Positions 1 through 7,027 of a DNA stretch of 19,045 nt are shown here, piece after piece. This DNA comes from Acidimicrobiia bacterium (GTDB taxonomy: Bacteria; Actinomycetota; Acidimicrobiia; Acidimicrobiales; Ilumatobacteraceae). The stretch covers positions 1 through 19,045 of the forward strand of contig JACDHN010000008.1 in NCBI GenBank assembly GCA_013821025.1, read 5' to 3'. The notes under the pieces are model-generated. The model had not been told where the DNA came from. It did no database searches and saw only the letters and a list, made by a program, of their open reading frames with translations. Position numbers and translations under genes: made by a program. Positions within the stretch are counted from its first letter, which is position 1. Each line of letters opens with the position of its first letter.

Positions 1-510
1 GTGACAGCGGCCGGCCTCGATGTACCTGTGTCCTACGAGGGCTTCCAGTCGATCGGCAGCGGCATGGGTTCGGCCGGGTTCATCGTGGTCGACGACACCG
101 CCTGCATGGTCGAGGTGGCGCACCAGTTCTCGCGCTTCCTGTCCGTCGAGTCGTGCGGCCAGTGCTCGCCGTGCAAGCTCGGCGCCGGCGCCATCACCGT
201 CGATCTCGAACGCATCCAGGCTGGCACCGCCAGGGCCGCCGACGTCGACGACATCATGCGCTGGTTGTCGCGGGTCACCGACGGCGCTCGCTGCTACCTC
301 GCCACCGAGGAGCAGCTCGTCGTGTCGAGCATCCTCAACGCCTTCTCAACCGAGTTCGACGAGCATCTGCAGACCGCTCGCTGCCCGCGGCCCGTGCCGT
401 TCACCGTGCCCAAGCTCATCGACATCGCCGACGGCCGTGCCGTCTACGACGAGCGCCAAGCGCACAAACGGCCCGACTGGACGTTCGCCGACGAGGATAG
501 GGAAGGATGA
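1..510 (+). CDS. NuoF/FdhB-like NADH-binding flavoprotein subunit, C-terminal part (5' end outside window)
   Basis: Only the last 169 or so residues are present; the frame is open from base 1, so the GTG at base 1 is probably an internal Val codon. The segment carries the NuoF-type 4Fe-4S motif SCGQCSPCK (about residues 51-59). A fourth Cys follows in ARCYL (about residue 98), inside a helical region typical of the NADH_4Fe-4S C-terminal domain. In this family the N-terminal part binds FMN and NAD(H), and the cluster passes electrons on from FMN. A tail of roughly 45 residues after the cluster domain (ending near FADEDREG) is longer than I expect for standard complex I NuoF. The next gene is a nucleoside hydrolase and not nuoG, so this may be an orphan NuoF-like or formate dehydrogenase beta-like subunit and not part of complex I. 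Family assignment is firm; the exact complex is unknown. Confidence 0.8.
   Translation: MTAAGLDVPVSYEGFQSIGSGMGSAGFIVVDDTACMVEVAHQFSRFLSVESCGQCSPCKLGAGAITVDLERIQAGTARAADVDDIMRWLSRVTDGARCYLATEEQLVVSSILNAFSTEFDEHLQTARCPRPVPFTVPKLIDIADGRAVYDERQAHKRPDWTFADEDREG
501..507 (+). promoter_or_regulatory. Ribosome binding site of the nucleoside hydrolase
   Basis: GGAAGGA lies 7 nt before the GTG at 515, inside the last codons of the upstream flavoprotein gene. It selects GTG 515 over the in-frame ATG at 533 and over the long open frame further upstream. Confidence 0.6.
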
Positions 511-514
511 TCGG

Positions 515-1447
515 GTGACGGCTGCGATCCCGATGCTGCTCGACTGCGACCCCGGCCACGATGACGCCATCGCCATCGTGGCAGCTGCGCACCACGCCGA
601 ACTCCTCGGCATCACCACCGTCGCCGGCAACGCGCCGCTCGATCGCACCACCTACAACGCCTGCGTGCTTCGCGATCTCATCGGCGACCCGAAGCTCACC
701 GTGCACGCCGGCGCCGCCCGCCCGCTCGTCGCCGAACCACGCCATGCCGACGAGATCCACGGTGTCAGCGGGCTCGACGGCGCCGAGCTCCCAGCGCCCG
801 ATCGGGGCGCCGACAGCGACGACGCGGTCGGTTTCATCATCGATACGTGCAGAGCACGCGAAGGCATCTGGCTCGTGGCCGTCGGGCCGTGCACGAACGT
901 GGCGCTGGCATTGCGGGCCGCCCCCGACCTCGGGCGAAGAATCGCCGGCATCTCGTTGATGGGTGGAGGCACGTTCGGCAACCGCACTGCTGTGGCCGAG
1001 TTCAACATCTGGGCCGATCCGCACGCCGGCGCCGTCGTGTTCGCCCACGGTGGGCCGCTCATCCAGGCACCCCTCGACCTCACGTTCCAGCTTCAGGCAA
1101 CACCGGCGCGCATCGACGCCGTGCGCCAAACCCCCGGACGGCTCGGCACCGTGTTGGCGGATCTGCTGACGTTCTTCTCCGGTACGTACTGCAGCCGGTA
1201 CGACGCCATGCAGGGCGCTCCCGTGCACGACCCGTGCGCCGTGTTGGCGCTGACCCATCCCGGCCTGTTCCAGAGCGTGCGCCGGCACGTCACCGTGGAG
1301 ACGGTTGGTCACGACACGGCCGGCATGACGGTCATCGACCAGCGCCAGCTCGTCGAGCGTCCGGCGGCCAACACCGACGTGTTGATCAAGCTCGACGCCG
1401 ATGCCGTCTGGAAGCTGATCACGGAGGCGATCGCCGCCAACGCCTGA
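515..1447 (+). CDS. Inosine/uridine-preferring nucleoside hydrolase (IunH/Rih family)
   Basis: A 310-residue protein, the usual size for the family. It hydrolyses the N-glycosidic bond of ribonucleosides to free base and ribose in cytosolic nucleoside salvage. The N-terminus holds the calcium-binding signature LLDCDPGHDDA with D10, D12, D16 and D17. The middle has the conserved stretch EFNIWADPHAG. Near the C-terminus is His238-Asp239 in VHDPCAVL, matching the catalytic His and metal-ligand Asp region of characterised nucleoside hydrolases. The GTG start at 515 is chosen because a GGAAGGA site precedes it and the protein then begins just before the first beta strand. It starts 4 nt after the flavoprotein stop, so the two are probably co-transcribed. 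Base preference (purine or pyrimidine) cannot be read from the sequence. Confidence 0.93.
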   Translation: MTAAIPMLLDCDPGHDDAIAIVAAAHHAELLGITTVAGNAPLDRTTYNACVLRDLIGDPKLTVHAGAARPLVAEPRHADEIHGVSGLDGAELPAPDRGADSDDAVGFIIDTCRAREGIWLVAVGPCTNVALALRAAPDLGRRIAGISLMGGGTFGNRTAVAEFNIWADPHAGAVVFAHGGPLIQAPLDLTFQLQATPARIDAVRQTPGRLGTVLADLLTFFSGTYCSRYDAMQGAPVHDPCAVLALTHPGLFQSVRRHVTVETVGHDTAGMTVIDQRQLVERPAANTDVLIKLDADAVWKLITEAIAANA

Positions 1448-1475
1448 CCCCAACCCCACCAAACCCCACCCACCC

Positions 1476-1494
1476 ATCACGGTCTGGGCGTGAT
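1476..1494 (+). terminator. Candidate hairpin after the nucleoside hydrolase gene
   Basis: A perfect 6-bp inverted repeat ATCACG/CGTGAT with a 7-nt loop starts 28 nt after the stop codon and is followed by TCCTTCC, which is only weakly T-rich. It could be a weak terminator or an operator. The same core recurs at 1504-1516 and, inverted, at 1546-1557. Confidence 0.3.
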
Positions 1495-1578
1495 TCCTTC
1501 CACATCACGTTCTGGGTGCTGTGTCTTTCAGCCCCTGACAAGATCCACGCCCAGATCGGTGCGGGCACGCCGCTGCCG

Positions 1579-1584
1579 TACGCT
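1579..1584 (+). promoter_or_regulatory. Possible -10 box (TACGCT) for the S9 peptidase, suggesting a leaderless start
   Basis: TACGCT ends 7 nt before the ATG at 1592 and fits the actinobacterial TAnnnT pattern. Transcription would then begin at or next to the start codon. No convincing -35 is present at 17 nt, and a clear Shine-Dalgarno is also missing, which is compatible with a leaderless mRNA. Weak evidence. Confidence 0.22.
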
Positions 1585-1591
1585 CGGGGCG

Positions 1592-3772
1592 ATGATCGAG
1601 GGCGCCGCCGAGTCCGTAGAGCCGGCCGAGCCGGCCGGGATCGACGACGAGTCGACGGCGCCGCAGGACACGTTCCCGCGCCAGCACGCACGTACCCAGC
1701 GCTTCACGCTCGGTGCGCCCCGCAACATCGTCGTCTCGCCCGACGGGCGGCGCATCGTGTTCGTCCGAAGCCAGGCAGGAGCCGACCCGATCAACTGTCT
1801 GTGGGTGCTCGACAACGACACCGGCGGGGAACGGCTCGTGGCCGATCCGACCCAGCTCCTGGCCGGGCGCGACGCCGACGACCTGCCATCCGAGGAGCTG
1901 GCCCGGCGCGAGCGGATGCGCGAGGCAGCCGGTGGCGTCACCGCGTTCGCCACCGACGAGGAGGCGAAGGTTTGCGCGTTCGCCTTGGGTGGGCGGTTGT
2001 TCGTGGCGGGGCTGATGTCGGGCCAGGCCCGCCAGCTCGACGTCGCCGGTCCCGTGTTCGATCCTCGTCCCGACCCGCCGGCTCGGCGCGTGGCGTACGT
2101 GAGCGGCCGGCTGCTGTGCGTCGGCGAGTTGGACGGGTCATGGCGCGTGCTGGCCGGCGACGATCCCGACGAGCACGACACGGTGTCATGGGGCTCGGCC
2201 GAGTTCATCGCCGCCGAGGAGATCGGTCGCCAGCGCGGGTATTGGTGGAGCCCCGACGGCTCGACCATCGCCGCCTGCCGCGTCGACGTGGCACCTGTCG
2301 GTGTGTGGACCATTGCCGATCCAGCCGATCCTGCCCAGCCCAGTGTCGAGCAGCGCTACCCGGCTGCAGGTACCGACAACGCCGAGGTGCGGCTGTTCCT
2401 GATCCCGCTCGATGGATCCGAGTTCGTCGAGGTGCGCTGGGACCTACGGGCGTTCCCGTACCTCGTCGACGTGCGATGGGACCGCCGGGGACCGCTGCTC
2501 ACGGTTCAGTCTCGCGACCAGCGGACGCTCGCCGTGCTGCGCGCCGATCCGGCCACGGGCAACACCATCGGCGTCTCCTCCGACCACGACGAGCAGTGGG
2601 TCGAGATCGTGCCGGGCACACCCCGCTGGGATGCCGATGGCCGTCTCGTGACGTGTGCGGACCGCGACGGTGCGCGCCGGCTGCTGCTCGACGGCGAGCC
2701 GGTCACACCCGTCGAGCAGCAGGTGCGAGCCGTCGTCGCCGCCGACGAGGCGGGCGTCGTGTACCTGGCCAACCCAGTCACCGACGCCACCGTGCAGCAC
2801 GTCTGGCGTCTCCAGCCCGACGGCTCCCACCAGGCGCTGACGGATGAGCCCGGCGTGCACGATGCGTCCGCCGCTGGTGGCACGATCGTGGTGCGCACGG
2901 CCACGATCGCCGAGCCGGGCACGTTCACGACGACGCTCGAAGGCACCGTCATCGAGTCTCACGCGGCGACGCCGCTCGTCCGGCCGCGTGTGGAGATCAT
3001 CCGCACCGACAACCACGAGCTGGCGACGGCTGTGCTGCTGCCGTCGGACCGCAACGCTCACGATGGTCGGTCGTTGCCCGTGCTGCTGGATCCGTACGGC
3101 GGTCCCCACGCCCTGCGCGTGCTCAGCGCTCAGGCCGCGTATCTCACGTCGCAGTGGTTCGCCGACCAGGGCTTCGTCGTCGTCGTGACCGATGGCCGGG
3201 GCACGCCCGGCCGGGGCTCGGAATGGGAGCGGGCCGTGCACGGCGACCTCGCCACCGCTCCGCTCGACGACCAGGTCGAAGGACTCGAGGCGGCCGCCCG
3301 TTGGGTGGAGCAGTCCGGCGCCGGCATCACGTGCGACCTCGGCAGGGTGGCCATCAGAGGCTGGTCGTTCGGCGGCTACCTGGCGGCACTTGCCGTGCTG
3401 AGCCGCCCCGATGTGTTCCATGCCGCCGTCGCCGGAGCCCCTGTGACCGATTGGCGGCTGTACGACACGCACTACACCGAGCGCTACCTCGGTCGTCCCG
3501 ACGACGACGCCGGCCCGTACGAGCTCAGCTCGCTGGCCGGCCGCGCCGACCAGCTCACCAGGCCCCTGCTGCTGATCCACGGCCTGGCAGACGACAACGT
3601 CGTCGCCGCCCACACGCTTCGGCTCTCATCGGCGCTGCTGGCCGCCGGCAAGCCGCACGAAGTGCTTCCGCTGGTCGGCATCACCCACATGGCGTCTCAG
3701 GAAGAAGTGGCCGAGAACCTGCTGCTCCACCAACTCGACTTCCTCCGCCGCGCCCTCGCCCTCGATCGTTAG
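1592..3772 (+). CDS. S9 family peptidase, dipeptidyl-peptidase IV type
   Basis: A 726-residue serine peptidase that would cut dipeptides from peptide N-termini. An N-terminal beta-propeller (about residues 35-490) contains SPDGRR and WWSPDG blade motifs and the pair E209-E210 in AEFIAAEEIGR. This resembles the double-Glu motif with which DPP IV relatives grip the substrate amino terminus. The alpha/beta-hydrolase domain (about 500-726) has the nucleophile Ser592 in GWSFGGY, Asp667/668 in GLADDNV and His699 in GITHMAS, so the triad is complete. No signal peptide is visible; the N-terminus is acidic, so it is probably cytosolic. ATG 1592 is preferred to GTG 1490 because the latter lies inside an inverted repeat and would add unconserved sequence. 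Its TAG stop overlaps the prmC stop on the other strand. Confidence 0.93.
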   Translation: MIEGAAESVEPAEPAGIDDESTAPQDTFPRQHARTQRFTLGAPRNIVVSPDGRRIVFVRSQAGADPINCLWVLDNDTGGERLVADPTQLLAGRDADDLPSEELARRERMREAAGGVTAFATDEEAKVCAFALGGRLFVAGLMSGQARQLDVAGPVFDPRPDPPARRVAYVSGRLLCVGELDGSWRVLAGDDPDEHDTVSWGSAEFIAAEEIGRQRGYWWSPDGSTIAACRVDVAPVGVWTIADPADPAQPSVEQRYPAAGTDNAEVRLFLIPLDGSEFVEVRWDLRAFPYLVDVRWDRRGPLLTVQSRDQRTLAVLRADPATGNTIGVSSDHDEQWVEIVPGTPRWDADGRLVTCADRDGARRLLLDGEPVTPVEQQVRAVVAADEAGVVYLANPVTDATVQHVWRLQPDGSHQALTDEPGVHDASAAGGTIVVRTATIAEPGTFTTTLEGTVIESHAATPLVRPRVEIIRTDNHELATAVLLPSDRNAHDGRSLPVLLDPYGGPHALRVLSAQAAYLTSQWFADQGFVVVVTDGRGTPGRGSEWERAVHGDLATAPLDDQVEGLEAAARWVEQSGAGITCDLGRVAIRGWSFGGYLAALAVLSRPDVFHAAVAGAPVTDWRLYDTHYTERYLGRPDDDAGPYELSSLAGRADQLTRPLLLIHGLADDNVVAAHTLRLSSALLAAGKPHEVLPLVGITHMASQEEVAENLLLHQLDFLRRALALDR

Positions 3773-4650
3773 CCACCAGCGAACGAACGGGCGATGGCGA
3801 TGCGATCGTGGCCACTCAGGTCGGGGCGGATGTCGATGTCGACGAGACCTGCCCGATCCAACAACCCGGCCACTGCCCGGCCATGTGTGGCACCGATCTC
3901 CATCACCAGCGAACCTCCACACCGCAGGTGTTCAGCAGCACCACTGACGATGGTGCGGATGTGCTCGAGCCCGTCGGGACCCCCGAACAGCGCTTCCTCC
4001 GGCTCGTGATCGCGCACGACGGCCTCCACATCGGGATCGCCGTCGGCCACGTAGGGCGGGTTCGACACGATCACGTCGAACCGCAGATCCGGCTCCAGGG
4101 CGTCGTACCAGGATCCGAGCCCGACTCGCACGTTCCGCGCCCTGCGACCGATGCCCGCCAGGTTGGCGCCGGCCACGTCGAGCGCGTCGGCGCTCACGTC
4201 CGTGATCCACACCGTGACGCCGTCCAGCGGTAGCTCGCTGGCAAGGGCCAGGCCGATCGCCCCAGAACCGGTGCCCAGGTCGGCGATCATCAAGTGCTCA
4301 CCGTCACGCCGCTCGGCACGTCGAGCAGGCCGCCGGGCGAGCACGTCGAGCGCGGCATCGACCACCAGCTCGGTCTCTGGCCGCGGGATGAGCACCCGAG
4401 GATCGACGGCGAGGTCCAGATGGCGAAATCCCCAGCTGCCGAGCACATACTGCAGTGGCTCCCCGGCTGCCAACCGCTCCATCATGGCGTCGAGGCGGGC
4501 CGATGCACGCTCCCCCACCTCAACGTCGAGCAACGTCGTCAGCTCGTCGCTCGGGCACCCGCTCGCCGCCTCGACGATCCACCGCCCGACCTGTTGACCA
4601 CCGACCGCCCGCTGCGTCTCGGCCAGCAGCGTCCGCCAGGTGACCGTCAC
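3769..4650 (-). CDS. prmC: Peptide chain release factor N5-glutamine methyltransferase PrmC (HemK)
   Basis: A 293-residue SAM-dependent methyltransferase that modifies the Gln of the GGQ loop in release factors. The N-terminal helical domain (about 1-95) is followed by the Rossmann-like fold with motif I DLGTGSG (124-130). The substrate-Gln-binding NPPY is at 197-200, preceded by FDVIVS, the hallmark of this family. The GTG start at 4650 overlaps the prfA stop codon by 4 nt (GTGA), implying translational coupling with the gene for its own substrate, RF1. The gene is last in the rho-rpmE-hypothetical-prfA-prmC group, and its TAA stop overlaps the TAG of the convergent peptidase gene. Size and motifs are normal for the family. 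Confidence 0.96.
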   Translation of the reverse strand: MTVTWRTLLAETQRAVGGQQVGRWIVEAASGCPSDELTTLLDVEVGERASARLDAMMERLAAGEPLQYVLGSWGFRHLDLAVDPRVLIPRPETELVVDAALDVLARRPARRAERRDGEHLMIADLGTGSGAIGLALASELPLDGVTVWITDVSADALDVAGANLAGIGRRARNVRVGLGSWYDALEPDLRFDVIVSNPPYVADGDPDVEAVVRDHEPEEALFGGPDGLEHIRTIVSGAAEHLRCGGSLVMEIGATHGRAVAGLLDRAGLVDIDIRPDLSGHDRIAIARSFAGG

Positions 4651-5750
4651 GAACCGGCGTCGGCGACGGTCAGCAGCTGGCTGCGCTCATCGAGGCGCAG
4701 CGGCTCGACCACCTGGTCGAGATCACCGGCCAAGATGTCGGTCAGGCGGTACAGCGTGAGACCGATGCGATGGTCCGTCACCCGGTTGTCCTTGTAGTTG
4801 TACGTGCGGATCTTCTCGCTGCGCCCGCCACCACCCACCTGCGAGCGCCGCTGCACCGACATCTCGGTCGCCCGCTCGCGCTCGGCCAGCTCGAACAAGC
4901 GGGCCCGCAGCACCTGCATCGCCCTCATCCGGTTCTGTAGCTGGCTGCGCTCGTCCTGCATCGCCACCACGGTGCCCGTCGGTCGGTGCGTGATGCGTAC
5001 GGCCGAATCGGTCGTGTTCACGCTCTGGCCGCCGGGACCGCTCGACCGGTACACGTCGATGTCGAGGTCTCTGTCGTCGATCCGCACGTCGACCTCGTCG
5101 GCCTCAGGGAGCACCAGCACCGTCGCCGACGAGGTATGCACCCGGCCCTGGCTCTCTGTAGCGGGAACCCGTTGTACACGATGCGGACCGCCCTCGAACT
5201 TGAGATGCGCCCAGGCGTCGACACCGTGGACGATGAACGTCACCTCGTTGAACCCGCCGAGGTCGCTCCCGCTGCGTGCCAACGTCTCCAGCTTCCAGCG
5301 ATGCCGCTCGGCGTAGGCGACGTACATCTCGTACAGGTCGCGTGCGAACAGGTTCGCCTCCTCGCCACCCTCGGCGCCGCGGATCTCGAGGATCACTCCC
5401 TTGCCGTCGTAGGGGTCTGGCGGCAGCAACAGGTCACGTAGCGCGCTCTCCAGCTCCTCCAACTCCAACTCGGCCGACGCCAGCTCGGCCTCGGCCATCG
5501 CCCGGTCGTCGCCCTGGGCGCCAGACAAGAGCTCTCGAGCGGCGCCGGCATCACCTGCTCGTTCCCGGTAGCGCCTTGCCACCTGCACAACCGGCTCCAG
5601 TTTGGAGTAGCGCTGGGACACCTGGCGCAACCGATTGGGATCGGCGATGACCTGTGCGTCGGAGAGCATCCGTTCGTGCTCGACGAACTCCTCCTCGAGG
5701 GTGCCAAGCCGTTGCGACATGGCCTCTGGCAGACCAGACGACGTCGACAT
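4647..5750 (-). CDS. prfA: Peptide chain release factor 1 (RF1)
   Basis: A 367-residue class I release factor that reads UAA and UAG and triggers peptidyl-tRNA hydrolysis. It contains the catalytic GGQ loop in SSGPGGQSVNTTD (Gln242). The tripeptide anticodon P196-A197-T198 in RVPATESQGR identifies RF1; RF2 has SPF there. ATG 5750 is used here, 28 nt after the upstream gene. ATG 5720 would give 357 residues and fits the usual N-terminus at least as well (MSQRLGTLEEEF). Neither has a convincing ribosome site: GAG touches the first start, and AGAGG lies only 2 nt before the second. The 3' end overlaps prmC by 4 nt. Identification is certain; the exact start is not. Confidence 0.96.
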   Translation of the reverse strand: MSTSSGLPEAMSQRLGTLEEEFVEHERMLSDAQVIADPNRLRQVSQRYSKLEPVVQVARRYRERAGDAGAARELLSGAQGDDRAMAEAELASAELELEELESALRDLLLPPDPYDGKGVILEIRGAEGGEEANLFARDLYEMYVAYAERHRWKLETLARSGSDLGGFNEVTFIVHGVDAWAHLKFEGGPHRVQRVPATESQGRVHTSSATVLVLPEADEVDVRIDDRDLDIDVYRSSGPGGQSVNTTDSAVRITHRPTGTVVAMQDERSQLQNRMRAMQVLRARLFELAERERATEMSVQRRSQVGGGGRSEKIRTYNYKDNRVTDHRIGLTLYRLTDILAGDLDQVVEPLRLDERSQLLTVADAGS

Positions 5751-5778
5751 CTCGATGTCAGCGTAACGTCGGCGGAGC

Positions 5779-6759
5779 TCAGTCGATGCTGATGAGCTCG
5801 ACCGGGTGCGTCAGTCCGACCGCCAGCTCCCTGGTCACGGCGAGCAGATCCCGGACCGGCATCACGATGAGGGCGGACCCGTACCGGGCCTGCACGTCAG
5901 CGGCGTACGGCACCACGTCGAGATCCACACCCCACGAGCACACGACGCCAACGTCGACACCGTCGCGATCGGCAATGGCGCTGCACGGGAACGGGTCCTT
6001 GAGGTTCGGCCGCGGCACCGGCGGCTCGGCGGGGCGCACCGACAGGGCGTCGATCAGGTCCGGCTGCCGTTCGAGCCGCCAGCGCAGGAACCGCTCGGCG
6101 CCAAGTCGGTTCAACGGGTGCTGTGGAGTCGTCGGATCGCGATGACCGGTCACGACGCGCACCACGTCGGCGAGCGCAGCGACCGTCGGCACGTCGCCGT
6201 GCATGATGGCGAACGCCTCGCGATCGTGGGCTCCGACGCCGACCTCGAGTGCAACGTCGCCGGCCGCCGTGTCAACGACTCGGCAGACCTCGAGGCCTCG
6301 CACCTCACCGACGACGACGCCGTGCTCCACATTGGGCTCGGCCCCGCCCGCCCGGATCAGATCGACGAGGGCGAGGTGCTCGGTTCGCGCCGCCGGCGGC
6401 ACGACGAGCGGTTCGGCAACGGCGGGGAGTAGCCGACGCTCGTCGGCGTGCCACACGTCGATCCTCCCGCGGAACGCCATGGCGCGGCGGGCGAGCAGGC
6501 CCGTGTGTCGCTCGGCGATCACCGACAGGACGTCGACACCCGAGCGCATGGCCCACGCAAGCGCCGGGCCCAAGCCGCGCTCTGGCACCGTGTCGAGCAG
6601 CACCCACCCGGTGCCGTCGACGATCAACGCCGACCCTGGCGCGAACAGCGACGGCTGGGCGTCGAGCGCGTCGATCCCCAAGTGCTCACGCACGAGCGTG
6701 GTCAGTTTGATGCCGAGCAGCCGACTGCGACGATCGGCATTGGCGGACGGGATGGACAA
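5779..6759 (-). CDS. Conserved-looking protein of unknown function between rpmE and prfA
   Basis: I do not recognise a family. The 326-residue product is soluble with no signal peptide or membrane segment. It looks like alternating alpha/beta sequence with hydrophobic strands such as SALIVDGTGWVLLD (about 43-56), VLSVIAE (about 76-82) and SALIVMPVRDLL (about 295-306). The C-terminal third includes a basic stretch GAERFLRWRLERQ. Codon use matches the neighbours and the frame is intact. The TTG at 6759 is the furthest upstream start, only 12 nt after the rpmE stop, and no Shine-Dalgarno precedes it; an internal GTG or TTG about 20-26 codons in is possible. It is 28 nt before prfA, so it is almost certainly co-transcribed with ribosome-related genes. 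A role linked to translation is inference from position only. Confidence 0.75.
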   Translation of the reverse strand: MSIPSANADRRSRLLGIKLTTLVREHLGIDALDAQPSLFAPGSALIVDGTGWVLLDTVPERGLGPALAWAMRSGVDVLSVIAERHTGLLARRAMAFRGRIDVWHADERRLLPAVAEPLVVPPAARTEHLALVDLIRAGGAEPNVEHGVVVGEVRGLEVCRVVDTAAGDVALEVGVGAHDREAFAIMHGDVPTVAALADVVRVVTGHRDPTTPQHPLNRLGAERFLRWRLERQPDLIDALSVRPAEPPVPRPNLKDPFPCSAIADRDGVDVGVVCSWGVDLDVVPYAADVQARYGSALIVMPVRDLLAVTRELAVGLTHPVELISID

Positions 6760-6771
6760 ACTGTTCGGAGG

Positions 6772-6987
6772 TCAGCTCTTCTTCGAGCGCGACCCATAAC
6801 GCTTGTTGAAGCGCTCCACGCGGCCGCCAGAGTCGACGAGCTTCTGCTTGCCGGTGAAGAAAGGATGGCACTCGTTGCACAGTTCGATGCTGAGCTCTCC
6901 ACCTTTGGTGGAGCGGGTGGTGAACGTGTTGCCGCACGAGCACCGCACCGTGGTGACCTCGTAGCCCGGATGGATGTCTGTCTTCAT
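6772..6987 (-). CDS. rpmE: 50S ribosomal protein L31, zinc-binding form
   Basis: A 71-residue L31. It keeps the cysteine pairs CSCG (C16, C18 counting from the chosen Met) and CNEC (C37, C40) that bind zinc in the C+ form of L31, plus the conserved NECHPFFTGKQK core and a basic C-terminus. The ATG at 6987 is preferred to the TTG two codons earlier because AGGAG lies 6 nt upstream of this ATG. It starts 40 nt after the rho stop, as in the usual actinobacterial rho-rpmE pair. A zinc-dependent L31 is often paired with a zinc-free paralogue elsewhere in actinobacterial genomes; none is in this window. Confidence 0.96.
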   Translation of the reverse strand: MKTDIHPGYEVTTVRCSCGNTFTTRSTKGGELSIELCNECHPFFTGKQKLVDSGGRVERFNKRYGSRSKKS

Positions 6988-6993
6988 AGCCAA

Positions 6994-6998
6994 CTCCT
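6994..6998 (-). promoter_or_regulatory. Ribosome binding site of rpmE
   Basis: AGGAG on the minus strand, 6 nt before ATG 6987. It is the clearest Shine-Dalgarno in this operon and decides the start against the TTG at 6993. Confidence 0.75.
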
Positions 6999-7027
6999 GA
7001 GAACTTGAAGTCTCATTCTACCGTCGC

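Noticed and set aside
847..2847. 666-aa plus-strand frame covering the nucleoside hydrolase end and the peptidase start
   Set aside because: It is very rich in Arg and Pro with no family motifs, and overlaps two well-supported genes in another frame.
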